Source: Ornithinibacillus scapharcae TW25
GTDB lineage: Bacteria > Bacillota > Bacilli > Bacillales > Amphibacillaceae
Length of the DNA stretch: 64,000 nt
Direction: 5' to 3'
Assembly (NCBI RefSeq): GCF_000190475.1
Contig: NZ_AEWH01000060.1
Coordinates: 1-64,000 of the forward strand
Both the position numbers and the translations under genes were made by a program. Below the pieces are notes generated by a model. That model saw only the letters and a program-made list of their open reading frames with translations. It did no database searches and was not told the origin of the DNA. Positions 52,491-63,239 of the stretch are shown one piece after another. Positions within the stretch are counted from its first letter, which is position 1, and each line of letters opens with the position of its first letter.

Positions 52491-53954
52491 TTACTGATAT
52501 AGCACTTCAAGGGCTTTATCTAATTGTAAGTCGTCTTCACCACTGCGAATCTTCTCAATAATTTTACCTTCTAATTGACCTGCTGTCTCTTGGTCCACTT
52601 TACCAGTTGGATTTAGGTCATTGTCTTGTTGGAATTTCTTCACCGCATCTTCCGTAGCTTTGCTGAAGTATCCATCCGTTCTGTCGATATCATAACCTAA
52701 TCCATCTAACATTAATTGGACATTTTCAATAGTCGAACCAGTTTGATTATAGACTAACGGTTCTTCGATTTGTACAGGGTTCGTGTAGAAATATTTAGGT
52801 TGCTCAATCTTGACTGTTGGTTCTACTCCAGTTTCATGTATCCAAGTACCTTCAGGAGATAACCATTTAAAGAAGGTTAATTTTATTGTACTACCATCTC
52901 CTAATGGCACAGCTTGTTGGACAGTACCTTTTCCAAATGTATTCTTACCAACGATGTCATAACCAACTTCTTTCATCGCTACTGCTAGAATTTCAGATGC
53001 AGACGCACTACCCTCATCTACTACAACAGTAATAGGGTAATCTTTTTTCTCTTTCAAGTTAGAATATAAAGGCTCTTTATTTCCATTTTGATCCTCTATT
53101 TGAAGATATGGAACATCTTTTGGTATAAAAACCTTCAGGATATCTTCCACAGCATTTAATAAACCACCAGGGTTTCCTCGCACATCAATTACTAATCCTT
53201 CTATTCCATCATCCTCTAATGCCTTCAGCTGTGTTGTAAATTCATCCGATGTTGTTTCAGAGAAATTGGTAATTTCTAATATACCTGTTTTCTTACCGTC
53301 AATAGTACGTATTTCTGAGTATACCGTTTCGATAGGAATCGTGTCTCTCGTTATCGAAATCTCGAATTCTTCTGTATTGCCAGGTCTAAGGATTGTTAAC
53401 ACTACTTCTGAGCCTTTTTCCCCTCGTATTAGTGCAACGGCTTCGTTCAAGTTAAAACCTTCTAATGATTCGCCATCAACTTCAAGTACTTGATCATTTG
53501 GTCTAAGTCCTGATTTTTCTGCCGGCGAATCTTTAATAGGGGCGACAATGGTGACTACTCCGTTAACCATACTTACCTCTGCACCAATACCCTCAAAGGA
53601 CGATTCAATTTGTTCATTAAAGCTTTTCATCGTTTCTAAATCCATATAAGTACTATAAGGGTCACCAAGGGTAGCTAACATTCCCTCAATTGCCCCTTCA
53701 ATTAATTGCTGTTCATCTGCACCTTCTAAGTAATTTTCTTTAATGAGATGATACGCCTGGGCAACCTTCGTCATTTGCTCAGGTATCTTAGCATTAGACT
53801 CTTCATTTTGGTTTTTATTCGAATTGGATTGCTCCTCTACGTTAGTATCTGCTTGTTCTGGTTTAGCAAGGGTTACACCTAAATAAGCACCCGCGAAACC
53901 AAGCAGTAATGCACCAATCAAAATGAGAACAATATGTATCTTATTTAATTTCAT
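52491..53954 (-). CDS. ctpB: Carboxy-terminal processing peptidase CtpB (S41)
   Basis: This 487-residue protein has an N-terminal membrane anchor (residues 6-28), a Glu/Asn-rich linker, a PDZ domain (GIGAEVSMVNGVVTIVAPIK, about residues 115-200), the S41 core with LVIDVRGNPGGLL, catalytic Ser in VVDEGSASASEILA and Lys in GKNTFGKGTVQ. A C-terminal peptidoglycan-binding domain (VQLMLDGLGYDIDRTDGYFS) follows. In Bacillus, CtpB cleaves SpoIVFA in SigK activation. It lies between minJ and the M23 peptidase in the ftsEX cluster. Confidence 0.93.
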   Translation of the reverse strand: MKLNKIHIVLILIGALLLGFAGAYLGVTLAKPEQADTNVEEQSNSNKNQNEESNAKIPEQMTKVAQAYHLIKENYLEGADEQQLIEGAIEGMLATLGDPYSTYMDLETMKSFNEQIESSFEGIGAEVSMVNGVVTIVAPIKDSPAEKSGLRPNDQVLEVDGESLEGFNLNEAVALIRGEKGSEVVLTILRPGNTEEFEISITRDTIPIETVYSEIRTIDGKKTGILEITNFSETTSDEFTTQLKALEDDGIEGLVIDVRGNPGGLLNAVEDILKVFIPKDVPYLQIEDQNGNKEPLYSNLKEKKDYPITVVVDEGSASASEILAVAMKEVGYDIVGKNTFGKGTVQQAVPLGDGSTIKLTFFKWLSPEGTWIHETGVEPTVKIEQPKYFYTNPVQIEEPLVYNQTGSTIENVQLMLDGLGYDIDRTDGYFSKATEDAVKKFQQDNDLNPTGKVDQETAGQLEGKIIEKIRSGEDDLQLDKALEVLYQ

Positions 53955-54007
53955 TTTATCACCCCAGTAATTTTATATGTTCGGTAGTCTTCCTAAATAT
54001 TAGAAAA

Positions 54008-54095
54008 AAATTGCATTCACTCGTACATTGCAAATGCTTTTGTTTTTCTTATGCTAACGGAAATTTTATTATACTTTCCTATCTTCTAAGAAAAA
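54008..54095. repeat. Dispersed intergenic repeat, copy B
   Basis: The order GCATTCACTCGT, GCAAATGC, CTTATGCTAACG and TTATACTTTCCTATCTTCTAA matches copy A at 5757 and, more loosely, copy C at 23488. Confidence 0.5.
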
Positions 54096-54164
54096 ACTTT
54101 CTTGATAACTTATTCTATAATCATAACGAAAAAAGTTAATACACGCCAAACTTTTTTCTTGAAA

Positions 54165-54200
54165 AAATAAAAAAGACACTACACGATATGTGCAATGCCT
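54165..54200 (-). terminator. Terminator after the M23 peptidase gene
   Basis: On the minus strand GGCATTGCAC pairs (with G-U pairs) with GTGTAGTGTC, followed by TTTTTT. Confidence 0.6.
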
Positions 54201-54213
54201 CATTATATCAAGC

Positions 54214-55550
54214 TTATGGTAGATAATCCATTGGATTTACTACATTAGAGTTTGGTGGATAAAAACCTCTCCAACCTCCTCTATGCACTTCAAAGTGTAA
54301 ATGAGATCCAGTAACTCTTCCAGTAGCACCCATATAACCAATTAACTGTCCCTGTTTTACAACCTCACCATCACCGACAGCAAACCCACTTAGGTGAGCA
54401 TATAGGGTTGTATAATCTACTCCATTGATCTTCGTAACGATTAGAATATGGTTACCATAGGTTCCAGAAAGATTACCTCTAACTGCTACACCATTTGTAG
54501 AAGCATAAATTGGAGTTCCAACTGGTCCGGCTATATCAACACCTAAATGGAAACTTTTCGTATGAGTGATTGGGTCCACACGATATCCATAGTTTGACGA
54601 ACGACTTCCTGATGCAGGCCAAATAAACGAGCTACTGCTTGTCCCACCACTATTTAATTGATTAAGATTACTTTGAGCAAGCTCTTTTGCTCTTGCAATA
54701 GCCTGTTCTTGTTTTCTAATCATTGCCTGTTCATCTTCGAGTGTAAACATATACTGTTCTAGTTCATGGTGTTCATGCTCTAGTTGAGCTAACAATACTT
54801 GTCTATCATCCATTTGTTGATCCAGTTGTGATTGTAATGCTACAAACTCTTTTTTCTGCGCTTCTAATGCAATCTTCTGCTTTTCTATATCATTACGTTT
54901 TGTTTCAATTTCTTTTTTGTTATCCTCTACAGCTACTTTCTTATCCTCTACATCTTTTTTATCTTTTGCTAGAGACTCAATAATCGTCTTATCTGAATCC
55001 ATCATAATATTTACTGCAGCTGTTCTTGAAATGAAATCTGAAAAGCTCTTAGATCCTAGCAGCACCTCTAGATATCTCATCGGACCACCACTTCGTTGTA
55101 TGGAACGGAGTCGATCCGCTAATAATGCTTCACGGTCCTCTATACGAATCATTAATTCTTCAATTTCTGCTTTTAGCTTCTCAATTTGTTTCGTTAACTC
55201 ATCTACTTTAGCATTTAAATCCTTAATTTCTTTGTTCGTTGCATCAATTTCACCTTGTTTCGAGTTAATTAATGCTTTCGTTTTCGCTAATTCACTATCT
55301 AGTGCGTCGATTTGTTCTTGAACAGAAGCTTGTTCGTTCAGATTTTCGTTTATCTTTTCTTGCGTTTCATTTTTATTGGATTGTACGTCTTTATTTTTTC
55401 TTGAAGTTGTAATTGTTCCTTCTGAAGGTCATTAAGTTCTTGCTGAATTTGTTCTTTCGATTGTGCGGAAACTTTGCTCCAATCAATTGACAAAGAGCCA
55501 AAAGCTACTAGGCCCACTAATAAACAAATCCCCAGCTTTTTTTCATGCAA
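54214..55550 (-). pseudogene. EnvC-like M23 peptidase, frameshifted
   Basis: The 5' part (from TTG 55550, GGGG upstream) encodes a signal peptide (KLGICLLVGLVAFGSLS, cut near KVSAQS) and the start of a coiled coil, then stops at about 55350. The same coiled coil continues in another frame and joins the part annotated from 55152: long heptads to about residue 230, then an M23 domain with FHLGVDIAGPVG and GSHLHFEVH (zinc ligands). One more A in ATAAAG near 55378 restores a frame of about 445 codons. Coiled-coil M23 proteins next to ftsEX are murein hydrolases or activators controlled by FtsEX. Confidence 0.85.
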
Positions 55551-55661
55551 TATTCCCCTACCCTTCACCTAATCTAGTAATCTATCTCTAATATGTAAAC
55601 TAACAAGCGGACTCCACCCTCTATCCGAGCAGAATCCGTATTAGTTTGGCATATTTAATTT

Positions 55662-56555
55662 TTATACTTTTAAGAACTTGCGAACACTCATCAAACTTCC
55701 CCATATTCCAATTCCAGCACCTACAACTAGAATTATAAGGGCTAACTGCCATGCAAATGGGTTGAACGGTAGGATTTCTACAAATCCTATACTACTCATA
55801 CCACCAATGCTAGACTCAATAAGCTTATATCCGACTAACACCCCAACAATTGGGATAATGGAACCAAGTACCCCTAGAAGCATTCCTTCTACAAAAAATG
55901 GCCCACGAATAAATCCATTTGTTGCACCTACTAATTTCATGATGCCAATTTCTCTACTTCTTGCCATAATCGTTAATTTAATAGTATTGGAGATTAGGAA
56001 GATTGCTGTTAACACAAGTCCGGCAATCAAAATAATACCAATTGTTCTAGCAAAGCTTGTAAATTTAAATAGATTTTGGGCAACCTCTTGACCATAAGTT
56101 ACAGATTCTACATGGTCAAAGTTCACTACTTCATCAGCGATTTGCTGAGTAGCTTGTGGTTCATCCGCCTTTATTATATAAGCATGGTTCAGTGGATTTT
56201 CCTGTTCGTAAAGTTCCCAAACATCTCCACCCTCTCCCATACTATCGATTAAACTGCTTAATTCCTCATCCTTAGAAGAGAAAAGCACAGTTGCTACACC
56301 AGGAATTTTTTCAATTTCTTCGCCTAGTGCTATCACCTGTTCATCATCTGCTGTCAAATCAATAAGCACTTTAACTACTACATCATCTTCAATTTTTCCA
56401 GCCATATGATTAAGATTTAAAATCAATCCAAGAAATGCTCCTACTAAAAGCAGCGTCATCGTAACAGCACCTACGGAAGCAACAGTCATCCAACCATTAC
56501 GGAAAATATTCTTTAAACCTTCCCGAAAGTGTCTTTTAATTGTTCTAGCTTTCAT
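55662..56555 (-). CDS. ftsX: Cell division protein FtsX
   Basis: This 297-residue ABC permease has a cytosolic start (KARTIKRHFREGLKNIFRNG), a first TM (residues about 22-46), a large extracytoplasmic loop (about 48-165), and three C-terminal TMs with SREIGIMKLVGATNGFIRGPF. FtsEX transmits ATP hydrolysis to peptidoglycan hydrolases outside. The start chosen is ATG at 56555, overlapping ftsE by 11 bp; the frame is open to 56579 inside ftsE. Confidence 0.94.
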   Translation of the reverse strand: MKARTIKRHFREGLKNIFRNGWMTVASVGAVTMTLLLVGAFLGLILNLNHMAGKIEDDVVVKVLIDLTADDEQVIALGEEIEKIPGVATVLFSSKDEELSSLIDSMGEGGDVWELYEQENPLNHAYIIKADEPQATQQIADEVVNFDHVESVTYGQEVAQNLFKFTSFARTIGIILIAGLVLTAIFLISNTIKLTIMARSREIGIMKLVGATNGFIRGPFFVEGMLLGVLGSIIPIVGVLVGYKLIESSIGGMSSIGFVEILPFNPFAWQLALIILVVGAGIGIWGSLMSVRKFLKV

Positions 56556-57231
56556 ATCCGTAATCACCTCGATGTTCATCTCTTACAATTGTTCCGTCTT
56601 CTATAGCAATAACACGTTTTTTAATCGTGTTAACAATCTCCTTACTATGTGTTGCCATAATAATTGTTGTCCCACTATTATTAATCTCTTCGAAGACACG
56701 CATGATTTCCCATGATGTTTCTGGGTCTAGATTTCCTGTTGGTTCATCCGCAATAACAATTTTTGGATGATTTACAATTGCGCGTGCAATAGATACCCGT
56801 TGCTGCTCACCACCTGATAATTCATTGGGGAAAAAACGAGCTTTATTTTTTAAACCCACTAAATCTAATACTTCCATCACTCGCTTGCGAATATTACGCG
56901 GATGTTCTTCGATAACCTCTAATGCAAACGCAACATTTTCATAGACTGATAGTTTAGGAAGTAGACGGAAATCTTGGAAAATAACACCAATGTTTCTACG
57001 CAGTAAAGGGACATCCTTTTCCTTTATCTCACTAACGTCTTTATTATTAATAAACAATGCGCCACGAGTTGGTTTAATCTCACGGTACATTAGTTTAATA
57101 AATGAAGATTTACCAGCACCACTAGGTCCAACGATGTATACAAATTCGCCTTGAGCAATTTCGACATTAATACCATTTAGTGCCGTAACGCCATTATCAT
57201 AAGTTTTATATACGTCTTTCATTAAAATCAT
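56545..57231 (-). CDS. ftsE: Cell division ATP-binding protein FtsE
   Basis: This 228-residue ABC ATPase has Walker A IVGPSGAGKSSFIKL, signature NELSGGEQQRVSIARA, Walker B KIVIADEPTGNLDPE and the switch His in IIMATHSKEIV. It pairs with FtsX, whose start it overlaps. AAAGGTG precedes the ATG. First gene of ftsE-ftsX-M23-ctpB on the minus strand. Confidence 0.96.
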   Translation of the reverse strand: MILMKDVYKTYDNGVTALNGINVEIAQGEFVYIVGPSGAGKSSFIKLMYREIKPTRGALFINNKDVSEIKEKDVPLLRRNIGVIFQDFRLLPKLSVYENVAFALEVIEEHPRNIRKRVMEVLDLVGLKNKARFFPNELSGGEQQRVSIARAIVNHPKIVIADEPTGNLDPETSWEIMRVFEEINNSGTTIIMATHSKEIVNTIKKRVIAIEDGTIVRDEHRGDYGYES

Positions 57232-57703
57232 ATTTAATCACCTTTATTTAAAATTAGTCAAAAAGTCTTATTTCGTTTAAGTTTCTCTTACATTATAACA
57301 TCATTCAACAGCTTTTTTTGACAAAAAAATATTACAATTATATTTCAAGCTTTAAAAACCTCGTTATACTTGTTGGAAAATGACTGATTTTGTCGATTTA
57401 TAGGTAATTAGTTGGGGTCTTTCGTTGAGGTGTGATGGGAAATATTACATGAAGTATAGAAGAAATCTAAGAGAGGTTCTATTACATTCAATAGAGTATT
57501 GTTCACTTGGGACTTCTATCTCTTATATAATTTAGCCCCTATGTATGGACACTGGAGTTTGACTTCATCCCTCTAGCTTTCTGTCCACGCCAAATTCACC
57601 AGTGATTTATGCAGTAGAGACAAAAAAAGAGACCTGTTCTTCGAAAATACACGAGGAAAGGCCTCGATTAAGCTATTAATTTAAACTTAGAATACACACC
57701 TTT

Positions 57704-57868
57704 CTAACAGATAGTTTTCCATATAATATCATTAAGAAATAGTTTCTTAAGGTCTTCTCCATGTCCATGTTGAGACATAGTACATTTTACTATCTGCTCC
57801 TGGTGTATGTATTCAGGTATTTCATAACGAGTCTCGGCAATGGTATTACCAAAAGTTTTCTCAAAACC
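57704..57868 (-). pseudogene. In-frame open stretch after the transpeptidase stop
   Basis: Directly after the TGA of the L,D-transpeptidase, the same frame stays open for 54 codons (GFEKTFGNTIAETRYEIPEY, then QHGHGEDLKKLFLND) before TAG at 57704. It has protein-like composition but no start of its own. It may be the tail of a lost gene or chance. The rest of 57232-57703 holds nothing I can support. Confidence 0.25.
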
Positions 57869-59064
57869 TCAATAAATACGAACTACAGTCCCCACTGGAA
57901 CTTTTTCATATAACCACTGAACGTCTGCATTTTGCATCCGAATGCAGCCAAGACTTACGTATTTCCCAACTGATGATGGATTATTTGTTCCATGCAGACC
58001 ATAGATTGTTCCATTTGTACCGGGAACACTTAATCCGAGCCAGTGGCTTCCAAGTGGATTTTCAGGAGAACCGCCTGGGATACCTTTCCCACTATACCAA
58101 GGCTTTTCTAGTTTGTTTACAATTTTAAACTCCCCTACTGGCGTCATTGAAGCTTCTCTCCCAGTACCAACAGTAAACGTTTTTACTAATTTATCTCCAA
58201 GAAATACGTAAAGCTCATTTTTCTTTTTACTTACCTCGATACGATATACTCCACCGACTTCCGCTTTTTCTTGAATTTTGCTTTCTCCTTTTTTATCCCT
58301 TCCGGAAAATGCTAGCTCCTTTTGTAATACCTTTGGATTCGGAATATGTATCTTTATTCCATAAGGGACATGGTTCACATTTGAAATTCCATTATAGTTT
58401 GCTAATGCATTCATATATTCTGTCGATCCATAATACTGCTGACTAATCTTTTGTAGTGTATCTCCTCTCGTCACTTGATGATAAATCATATATTGTGGAT
58501 CTGGAATCTCAAGTACCTTTCCTGCTTGCACCTCTTTCTCAGGATTGGTAATTCCGTTATAGTGAGCTACTTTTTCTTGTACATTACCATTACTATAATA
58601 GATCATTGTTATTTCAAACAACGTTTCATTTGGCTGAACCTTGTGTTGAATTACTTGTTTTGGCTGTAGATCCATCTCTGTTGATGATTTTTCTACCACT
58701 TCTTCCGTTGTTTCTATTTTTCTTTTTCTTCCTTAACTTCTACCTCCTTCTGTACTAGGTTGGATTCTTTCAGAAGCTCCTTTTTTTCCACAGCAGATTG
58801 ATTCATTTCTACCTCAGGGTGTGCAAGAACTTTTTTCAGTTGGAATCTATCATTAATATGACTTGCCACATGACTAATAGTAATTTGTTTCCCTGACTTG
58901 GATAAAGCTGATTCATTTTTAACTATCATTGGAATAATTGCCATACAAAAAGCTAGTATTAAGGTAAAGATAATTATCAACATATAGCGTTTCTTTTTTT
59001 GATTCTTCTTATGACGTGATACTCTTGATTCCAAACCGTTCGTAAAGAACTCCTCGTTCGACAT
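57869..59064 (-). pseudogene. LysM-type L,D-transpeptidase, frameshifted
   Basis: The first frame (59064 to 58714, start ATG with GGAGGAAGG upstream) encodes a basic cytosolic start and a TM (YMLIIIFTLILAFCMAIIP). Then comes an extracytoplasmic Lys/Glu linker, ending early at KEEKEK. The second frame (to 57869) holds two LysM domains (QHKVQPNETLFEITMIYY and YHQVTRGDTLQKISQQYYG) and a YkuD domain with HGTNNPSSVGKYVSLGCIRM, including the catalytic His and Cys. One extra A in a run of five near 58715 joins them into about 400 codons. Such enzymes crosslink peptidoglycan or attach proteins to it. Confidence 0.85.
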
Positions 59065-59348
59065 TTCCCTTCCTCCCTCCATTTTACATTAGCAACAAAA
59101 GTATACAATATTCGATGGAATATATTTCTATTTTTCCGAAAATTAGGTCTAAAATCGCATGAAAACACTACTTTTGTTGTGTATTCAGGGATTTTGTCGA
59201 ATAGTACTATGAACCTAACTTTCCCCATTTCATCTCGTTGATAGTTTCATAGTCTTAATACTTGTTTCCTATGAAGAAATTCAGTAAGAGCTAATCTATT
59301 TTTCCATTATGCTGTGCAGTGAACTTCAATTTGGATACAACCGTGAAA

Positions 59349-59393
59349 TAAAAAAAGACGGCTCGGTGCTAATTAAGACACCTAAGCCGTCCT
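59349..59393 (-). terminator. Terminator of the chemotaxis receptor gene
   Basis: GACGGCT pairs with AGCCGTC, followed on the minus strand by TTTTTTT. The gap 59094-59348 shows nothing else. Confidence 0.8.
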
Positions 59394-59398
59394 CATTA

Positions 59399-61465
59399 TT
59401 ACAATTTAAATTGTCTAATTAATTCATTCAGCTTTTCTGCTAGTAGGGCAAGTTGTTCAGAACTTCCAGATACTTCTTCCATAATACTACTTGTCTGTTG
59501 AGAGGAAGCAGCAGTTTGTTCAATTCCTGCAGCTGATTCTTCAGATATAGAAGCAATTTCTTCTATACTACCAGTCATTTCTTGTGTATTTGCAGCTATT
59601 TCAGATAAGTTCTCTGAGATAGTCGTAATACTGTAAACCATATCAACTATCGCTTCATTAATATGACCAAAGGTTTGATTTGTAGCTTCAATTTGTGCTG
59701 TTCCTTGTTGAACTTCCTGATAGCCAACATGAAGAGATTCACTTACATGACTAGTTTCTGTTTGGATAGTCTCGACAATATCAGTTATGCCAGAAACGGA
59801 ATTAGAAACTTGTTCTGCGAGCTTACGTACTTCATCCGCTACAACAGCAAATCCTTTACCATGTTCCCCAGCTCTTGCAGCCTCTATGGCAGCGTTTAAA
59901 GCTAAGAGATTGGTCTGATCCGCAACATCTTTTATAACAGTTACGAGATTAGAAATCTGTTGTGTCTTATTATCAAGTCCTTGCATCTTTTCTACGGCGT
60001 CTTGAACGATTTGGTCTATCTTTTCCATTTGTTCCGTCGATTTCACCATTAATTGCGATCCTTCATCAGTCATATGTTGAACTTCTTTGGAATTATCACG
60101 AATAGTTTCTCCGTGGTCATTAGCTACTTGTACCTTTGTAGCAAATGTACTCATCACATTTGCTAGATTACTGACACTATGTGCTTGTGTTTCCGTTCCT
60201 GCTGATAGTTCCTGCATCGTTACTGCAACTTGTTCGGAGCCAGTCTTCACTTCATTTGTCGATTGGGATAGTTCCTCACTATGACTACTTACTGTTTCAG
60301 AAACTTCACTAATCTGACTAACAATATCTCGTAACTTCGTATTCAATTGATTCGTAGAGGTTAACAATTTACCCATTTCATCGATTGATTTGGTTTGTAA
60401 ACTTACTTCACTTAAATTACCTTGTGCAAGTTCAGCCATAACACCTGTAACACGAGGAATTTCTTTCAACATATACCTTAGCAAGAAGAAAACTAATACA
60501 ATCATGATTATCGTAGAAAGACTAAATAGGACAACCATTATTTTGGTGAAACTGCTAAGGCTATTTAATGCTTCCTCTTCAGGTAGAGCAGTCCCTACAG
60601 ACCAACTAGTAGTCGGAACAGGGGAGTAACCAATATATTGTAAATTACCTTCTACATTAGCTAATTCAAGACCTGTTTCACCTGCAACCATATTAGAACC
60701 GATTGTTCCAATCTCACCTGAAAGAGCTTGAAGTTTTTGTTCCAGTATTATCTCACTGTTCGGGTGATAAAGTATCGTTCCATCCTTGGAAAGTAAAAAT
60801 GTATACCCATTTTCTCCCATCTTATAAGACTGCATGATTTGTGGTAGTTGATCTAAAAAGATATCAATCGCGACTATGCCAACTGTTTCTCCACCTACCT
60901 TAATAGGTTTCATAGCACTTAATATCATCTTGCCAAACACTTCATCCATATACGGTTCTGTAAAGTAAACATCATCTTCAGCTATAACCGAATCATACCA
61001 AGGTCTGCTTTTAATATCAAAACTAGAATCGGATAAAACATCATTACTTCCTACTAAAAAGTTAGACTTGTTACTAGCAACCCAAGCCATCGCAATGGAT
61101 TCATCCGTTTCAACAATCTGGTTTAATGATGATGCTATTCCTTCATAATAAGAGTTTGTTGTTGCATCATTCCTTGATTTGGTACTATTCAAGTACTTGA
61201 TAATCTCTTGGTTAGTAGCAATTTGTCTTACAATTGTTCCTTTTTCAGAGAATACACTGTTTACTTGATCAGCAATGGCATTACTTTTCGTGGTAATATT
61301 ATCTTCCACATTCTCGATTAATATTGACTTTGTAAAAAAGTAGCTCGTAGTTCCTAGCACAGAAAACACTATAACAATAGCAACGAATAGAACCAAAGAT
61401 ACTTTCATTGAAATACTACTTCTTACTCGCTTAAATCGGACTGACTTCCTATTCATCTTCCCCAT
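59399..61465 (-). CDS. Methyl-accepting chemotaxis protein with dCache sensor
   Basis: This 688-residue receptor has TM1 (residues about 20-45), an extracytoplasmic dCache-type sensor (about 46-300, including [20 protein letters not shown] and [13 protein letters not shown], a PAS-like ligand layout), TM2 (about 308-330), a HAMP domain, and the methyl-accepting signalling domain with the hairpin tip [21 protein letters not shown]. It should signal to CheA. The ligand is unknown; dCache receptors often bind amino acids. GGAAGGAAG precedes the ATG, and a terminator-like hairpin lies 45 nt before it. Confidence 0.93.
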   Translation of the reverse strand: MGKMNRKSVRFKRVRSSISMKVSLVLFVAIVIVFSVLGTTSYFFTKSILIENVEDNITTKSNAIADQVNSVFSEKGTIVRQIATNQEIIKYLNSTKSRNDATTNSYYEGIASSLNQIVETDESIAMAWVASNKSNFLVGSNDVLSDSSFDIKSRPWYDSVIAEDDVYFTEPYMDEVFGKMILSAMKPIKVGGETVGIVAIDIFLDQLPQIMQSYKMGENGYTFLLSKDGTILYHPNSEIILEQKLQALSGEIGTIGSNMVAGETGLELANVEGNLQYIGYSPVPTTSWSVGTALPEEEALNSLSSFTKIMVVLFSLSTIIMIVLVFFLLRYMLKEIPRVTGVMAELAQGNLSEVSLQTKSIDEMGKLLTSTNQLNTKLRDIVSQISEVSETVSSHSEELSQSTNEVKTGSEQVAVTMQELSAGTETQAHSVSNLANVMSTFATKVQVANDHGETIRDNSKEVQHMTDEGSQLMVKSTEQMEKIDQIVQDAVEKMQGLDNKTQQISNLVTVIKDVADQTNLLALNAAIEAARAGEHGKGFAVVADEVRKLAEQVSNSVSGITDIVETIQTETSHVSESLHVGYQEVQQGTAQIEATNQTFGHINEAIVDMVYSITTISENLSEIAANTQEMTGSIEEIASISEESAAGIEQTAASSQQTSSIMEEVSGSSEQLALLAEKLNELIRQFKL

Positions 61466-61509
61466 CTTCTTCCTTCCAATCTATTAAAATTATTTTTAAA
61501 GCACAGCAG

Positions 61510-61537
61510 AAAAAGCTATTCAAACCAACTGAATAGC
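61510..61537 (-). promoter_or_regulatory. Terminator-like hairpin in the leader of the chemotaxis gene
   Basis: On the minus strand GCTATTCA pairs exactly with TGAATAGC, followed by TTTTTC, ending about 45 nt before the receptor start. Upstream, TTGTAGA (near 61605-61611) and TCTACAA (near 61563-61569) can pair around a 35-nt loop, and a CTGAAT near 61619 could pair with the terminator 5' arm. This may be an attenuator or riboswitch, but no known class fits. Confidence 0.45.
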
Positions 61538-61861
61538 CAAGGTATGTAATAAAAACTTTCTTTGTAGAAGCACTTAACCTAAGTCTTTCGGTCCATTAAC
61601 AACTCTACAATAATCGTGCATTCAGCTCATGAACACCATTCTCGTGTAGGTCTTTTCACCTATATAGAAGCATTAAAAAAATCATTTCCGGTATGATCTC
61701 TTTTCAGAAATAACGGTATCAATATTATTACAACTATCCTTAATAGTAAATAGTTAAAAATAACTAGTACGACAATTGCAGTTCTACTAGATAACTGGGA
61801 ACTAACATTACTTTTTTCTTTATAGTTTAGGATTTAATTAAATCACTGAATGGATTAAAGA

Positions 61862-61903
61862 TGAGAGGACTCTAAAGCTCACATAGAGCCAGAGAATCCT
61901 CTT
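61862..61903 (-). terminator. Hairpin after glycerate kinase
   Basis: AGAGGATTCTCTGGCTC and GAGC...AGAGTCCTCT form a long imperfect stem just past the stop. The T-run is weak. The rest of 61538-61861 is the chemotaxis-gene leader and upstream region without other genes. Confidence 0.5.
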
Positions 61904-61910
61904 CCCATAC

Positions 61911-63032
61911 TCATCTCCTTATACCATGAATCAAACTTACAACCTGCCTCGTCTGCTCGAAAAGGAACTCTTCTGCTCGCGCCATACACTCATCCATACG
62001 AAGTGGCTGATTAATAATAGAGAAACATCCGCTAAATCTTTCTAAAAGTAGAGATAGATTCCCCTTCAGACTACCAGAAATCAGAATCACTGGCACACGA
62101 TGTTTGTTAGCTAATTTAGCAATATAACCAGGGGCTTTTCCATATAAGGTTTGTTCATCGCTTTGACCTTCTCCAGTAATAACAAGGTCCGCTTGTTGGA
62201 TTGCCTCTTCCAATTTGGAAATTTCACCAACTAATTGTGCACCAGATACGAGCTCCGCATTAAGGGTAAGTAAGGCAAAGCCAAGTCCTCCAGCAGCCCC
62301 TGCCCCGGCAGTTTTACTCAATCCGGTATTCGAAAAAAGTTGGGAAAATCGCTTCATCGCTTCGTTGTATGCAATAACTTGTTCAGGGGATGCACCTTTT
62401 TGTGGAGCATATACCACACTCGCTCCCTTTTCACCAGTTAATGGATTCTCCACGTCACAAGCAACTTTGATATTAGTTTCTTTGAGACTATAATCAAGAT
62501 TATCCAAATTGATATGCGTTACATCGAGAAGATCCCGACCAAATATCCCCACTTCCTTCCCCTGTTTATCAAAAGCTTTCATTCCAAGAGCAGTTAGCAT
62601 ACCAAGCCCTGCATCATTCGTCACACTACCACCGAGACCAATGATTAACGTCTTACACCCATTATTGAGGGCATCCTTTATAACTTCTCCAAGCCCAAAC
62701 GTCGTGGTATTATCTGGGTTTCTCATTTCTTCATTAACTTGGGGGAGCCCTGCAATGTTTGCTATTTCAATAACTGCTGTGTTCTGGTCGATAATAGCAT
62801 AATAAGTAGATATTTCTTCACCGAGCGGACCGGTGACGTTAATGGTAATCTTCTGTCCACCGGAAGCCGTGATTAGGGCATCAACTGTTCCTTCTCCACC
62901 ATCTGCCATTGGTTTTTCGATAATATGGTCACCCTTACCAAGAGTTTGTATGGCACGTTTCATAATCTTGGTACCTTCTAGGGAGGTTAAGCTTCCCTTA
63001 AAAGAATCTGGTGCTAGAACAATATTCATCAT
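61911..63032 (-). CDS. glxK: Glycerate kinase
   Basis: This 373-residue enzyme of the GlxK/GarK (type 1) family starts NIVLAPDSFKGSLTSLEGT and has PMADGGEGTVDAL, GLGGSVTNDAGLGML, AGAAGGLGFALL and ITGEGQSDEQTLYGKAP. It phosphorylates glycerate to 2- or 3-phosphoglycerate, feeding lower glycolysis; the gpmI/eno genes are elsewhere in the window. AGGAGGAGG precedes the start (ATG ATG; the second is also possible). It stands alone. No sugar acid transporter is adjacent. Confidence 0.92.
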   Translation of the reverse strand: MMNIVLAPDSFKGSLTSLEGTKIMKRAIQTLGKGDHIIEKPMADGGEGTVDALITASGGQKITINVTGPLGEEISTYYAIIDQNTAVIEIANIAGLPQVNEEMRNPDNTTTFGLGEVIKDALNNGCKTLIIGLGGSVTNDAGLGMLTALGMKAFDKQGKEVGIFGRDLLDVTHINLDNLDYSLKETNIKVACDVENPLTGEKGASVVYAPQKGASPEQVIAYNEAMKRFSQLFSNTGLSKTAGAGAAGGLGFALLTLNAELVSGAQLVGEISKLEEAIQQADLVITGEGQSDEQTLYGKAPGYIAKLANKHRVPVILISGSLKGNLSLLLERFSGCFSIINQPLRMDECMARAEEFLFEQTRQVVSLIHGIRR

Positions 63033-63239
63033 ATACCTCCTCCTTTACTAGTACTGATCTACTTAATTAATAGAAAATGCGCTAAATAAACATAATTGGA
63101 ATAAGATTATGCTTAAGTTCAATATAATATAGTCATACCGATAATACTATTGAATGGCGATCAGTTTCCATGAATCACTCTACTATAACGAGTCAAGTGA
63201 TATGACAAATTAATTGATATAGTTAGGAAATAATTAGTA

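Noticed and set aside
57869-57871. Selenocysteine TGA at the end of the transpeptidase
   Set aside because: The TGA is at the normal end of the domain, the catalytic Cys is encoded by TGC upstream, and no SECIS-like element was seen.
61500-61700. c-di-GMP-I riboswitch
   Set aside because: The conserved GCAAACC and GGGACGCAAAGC segments of that class are absent.
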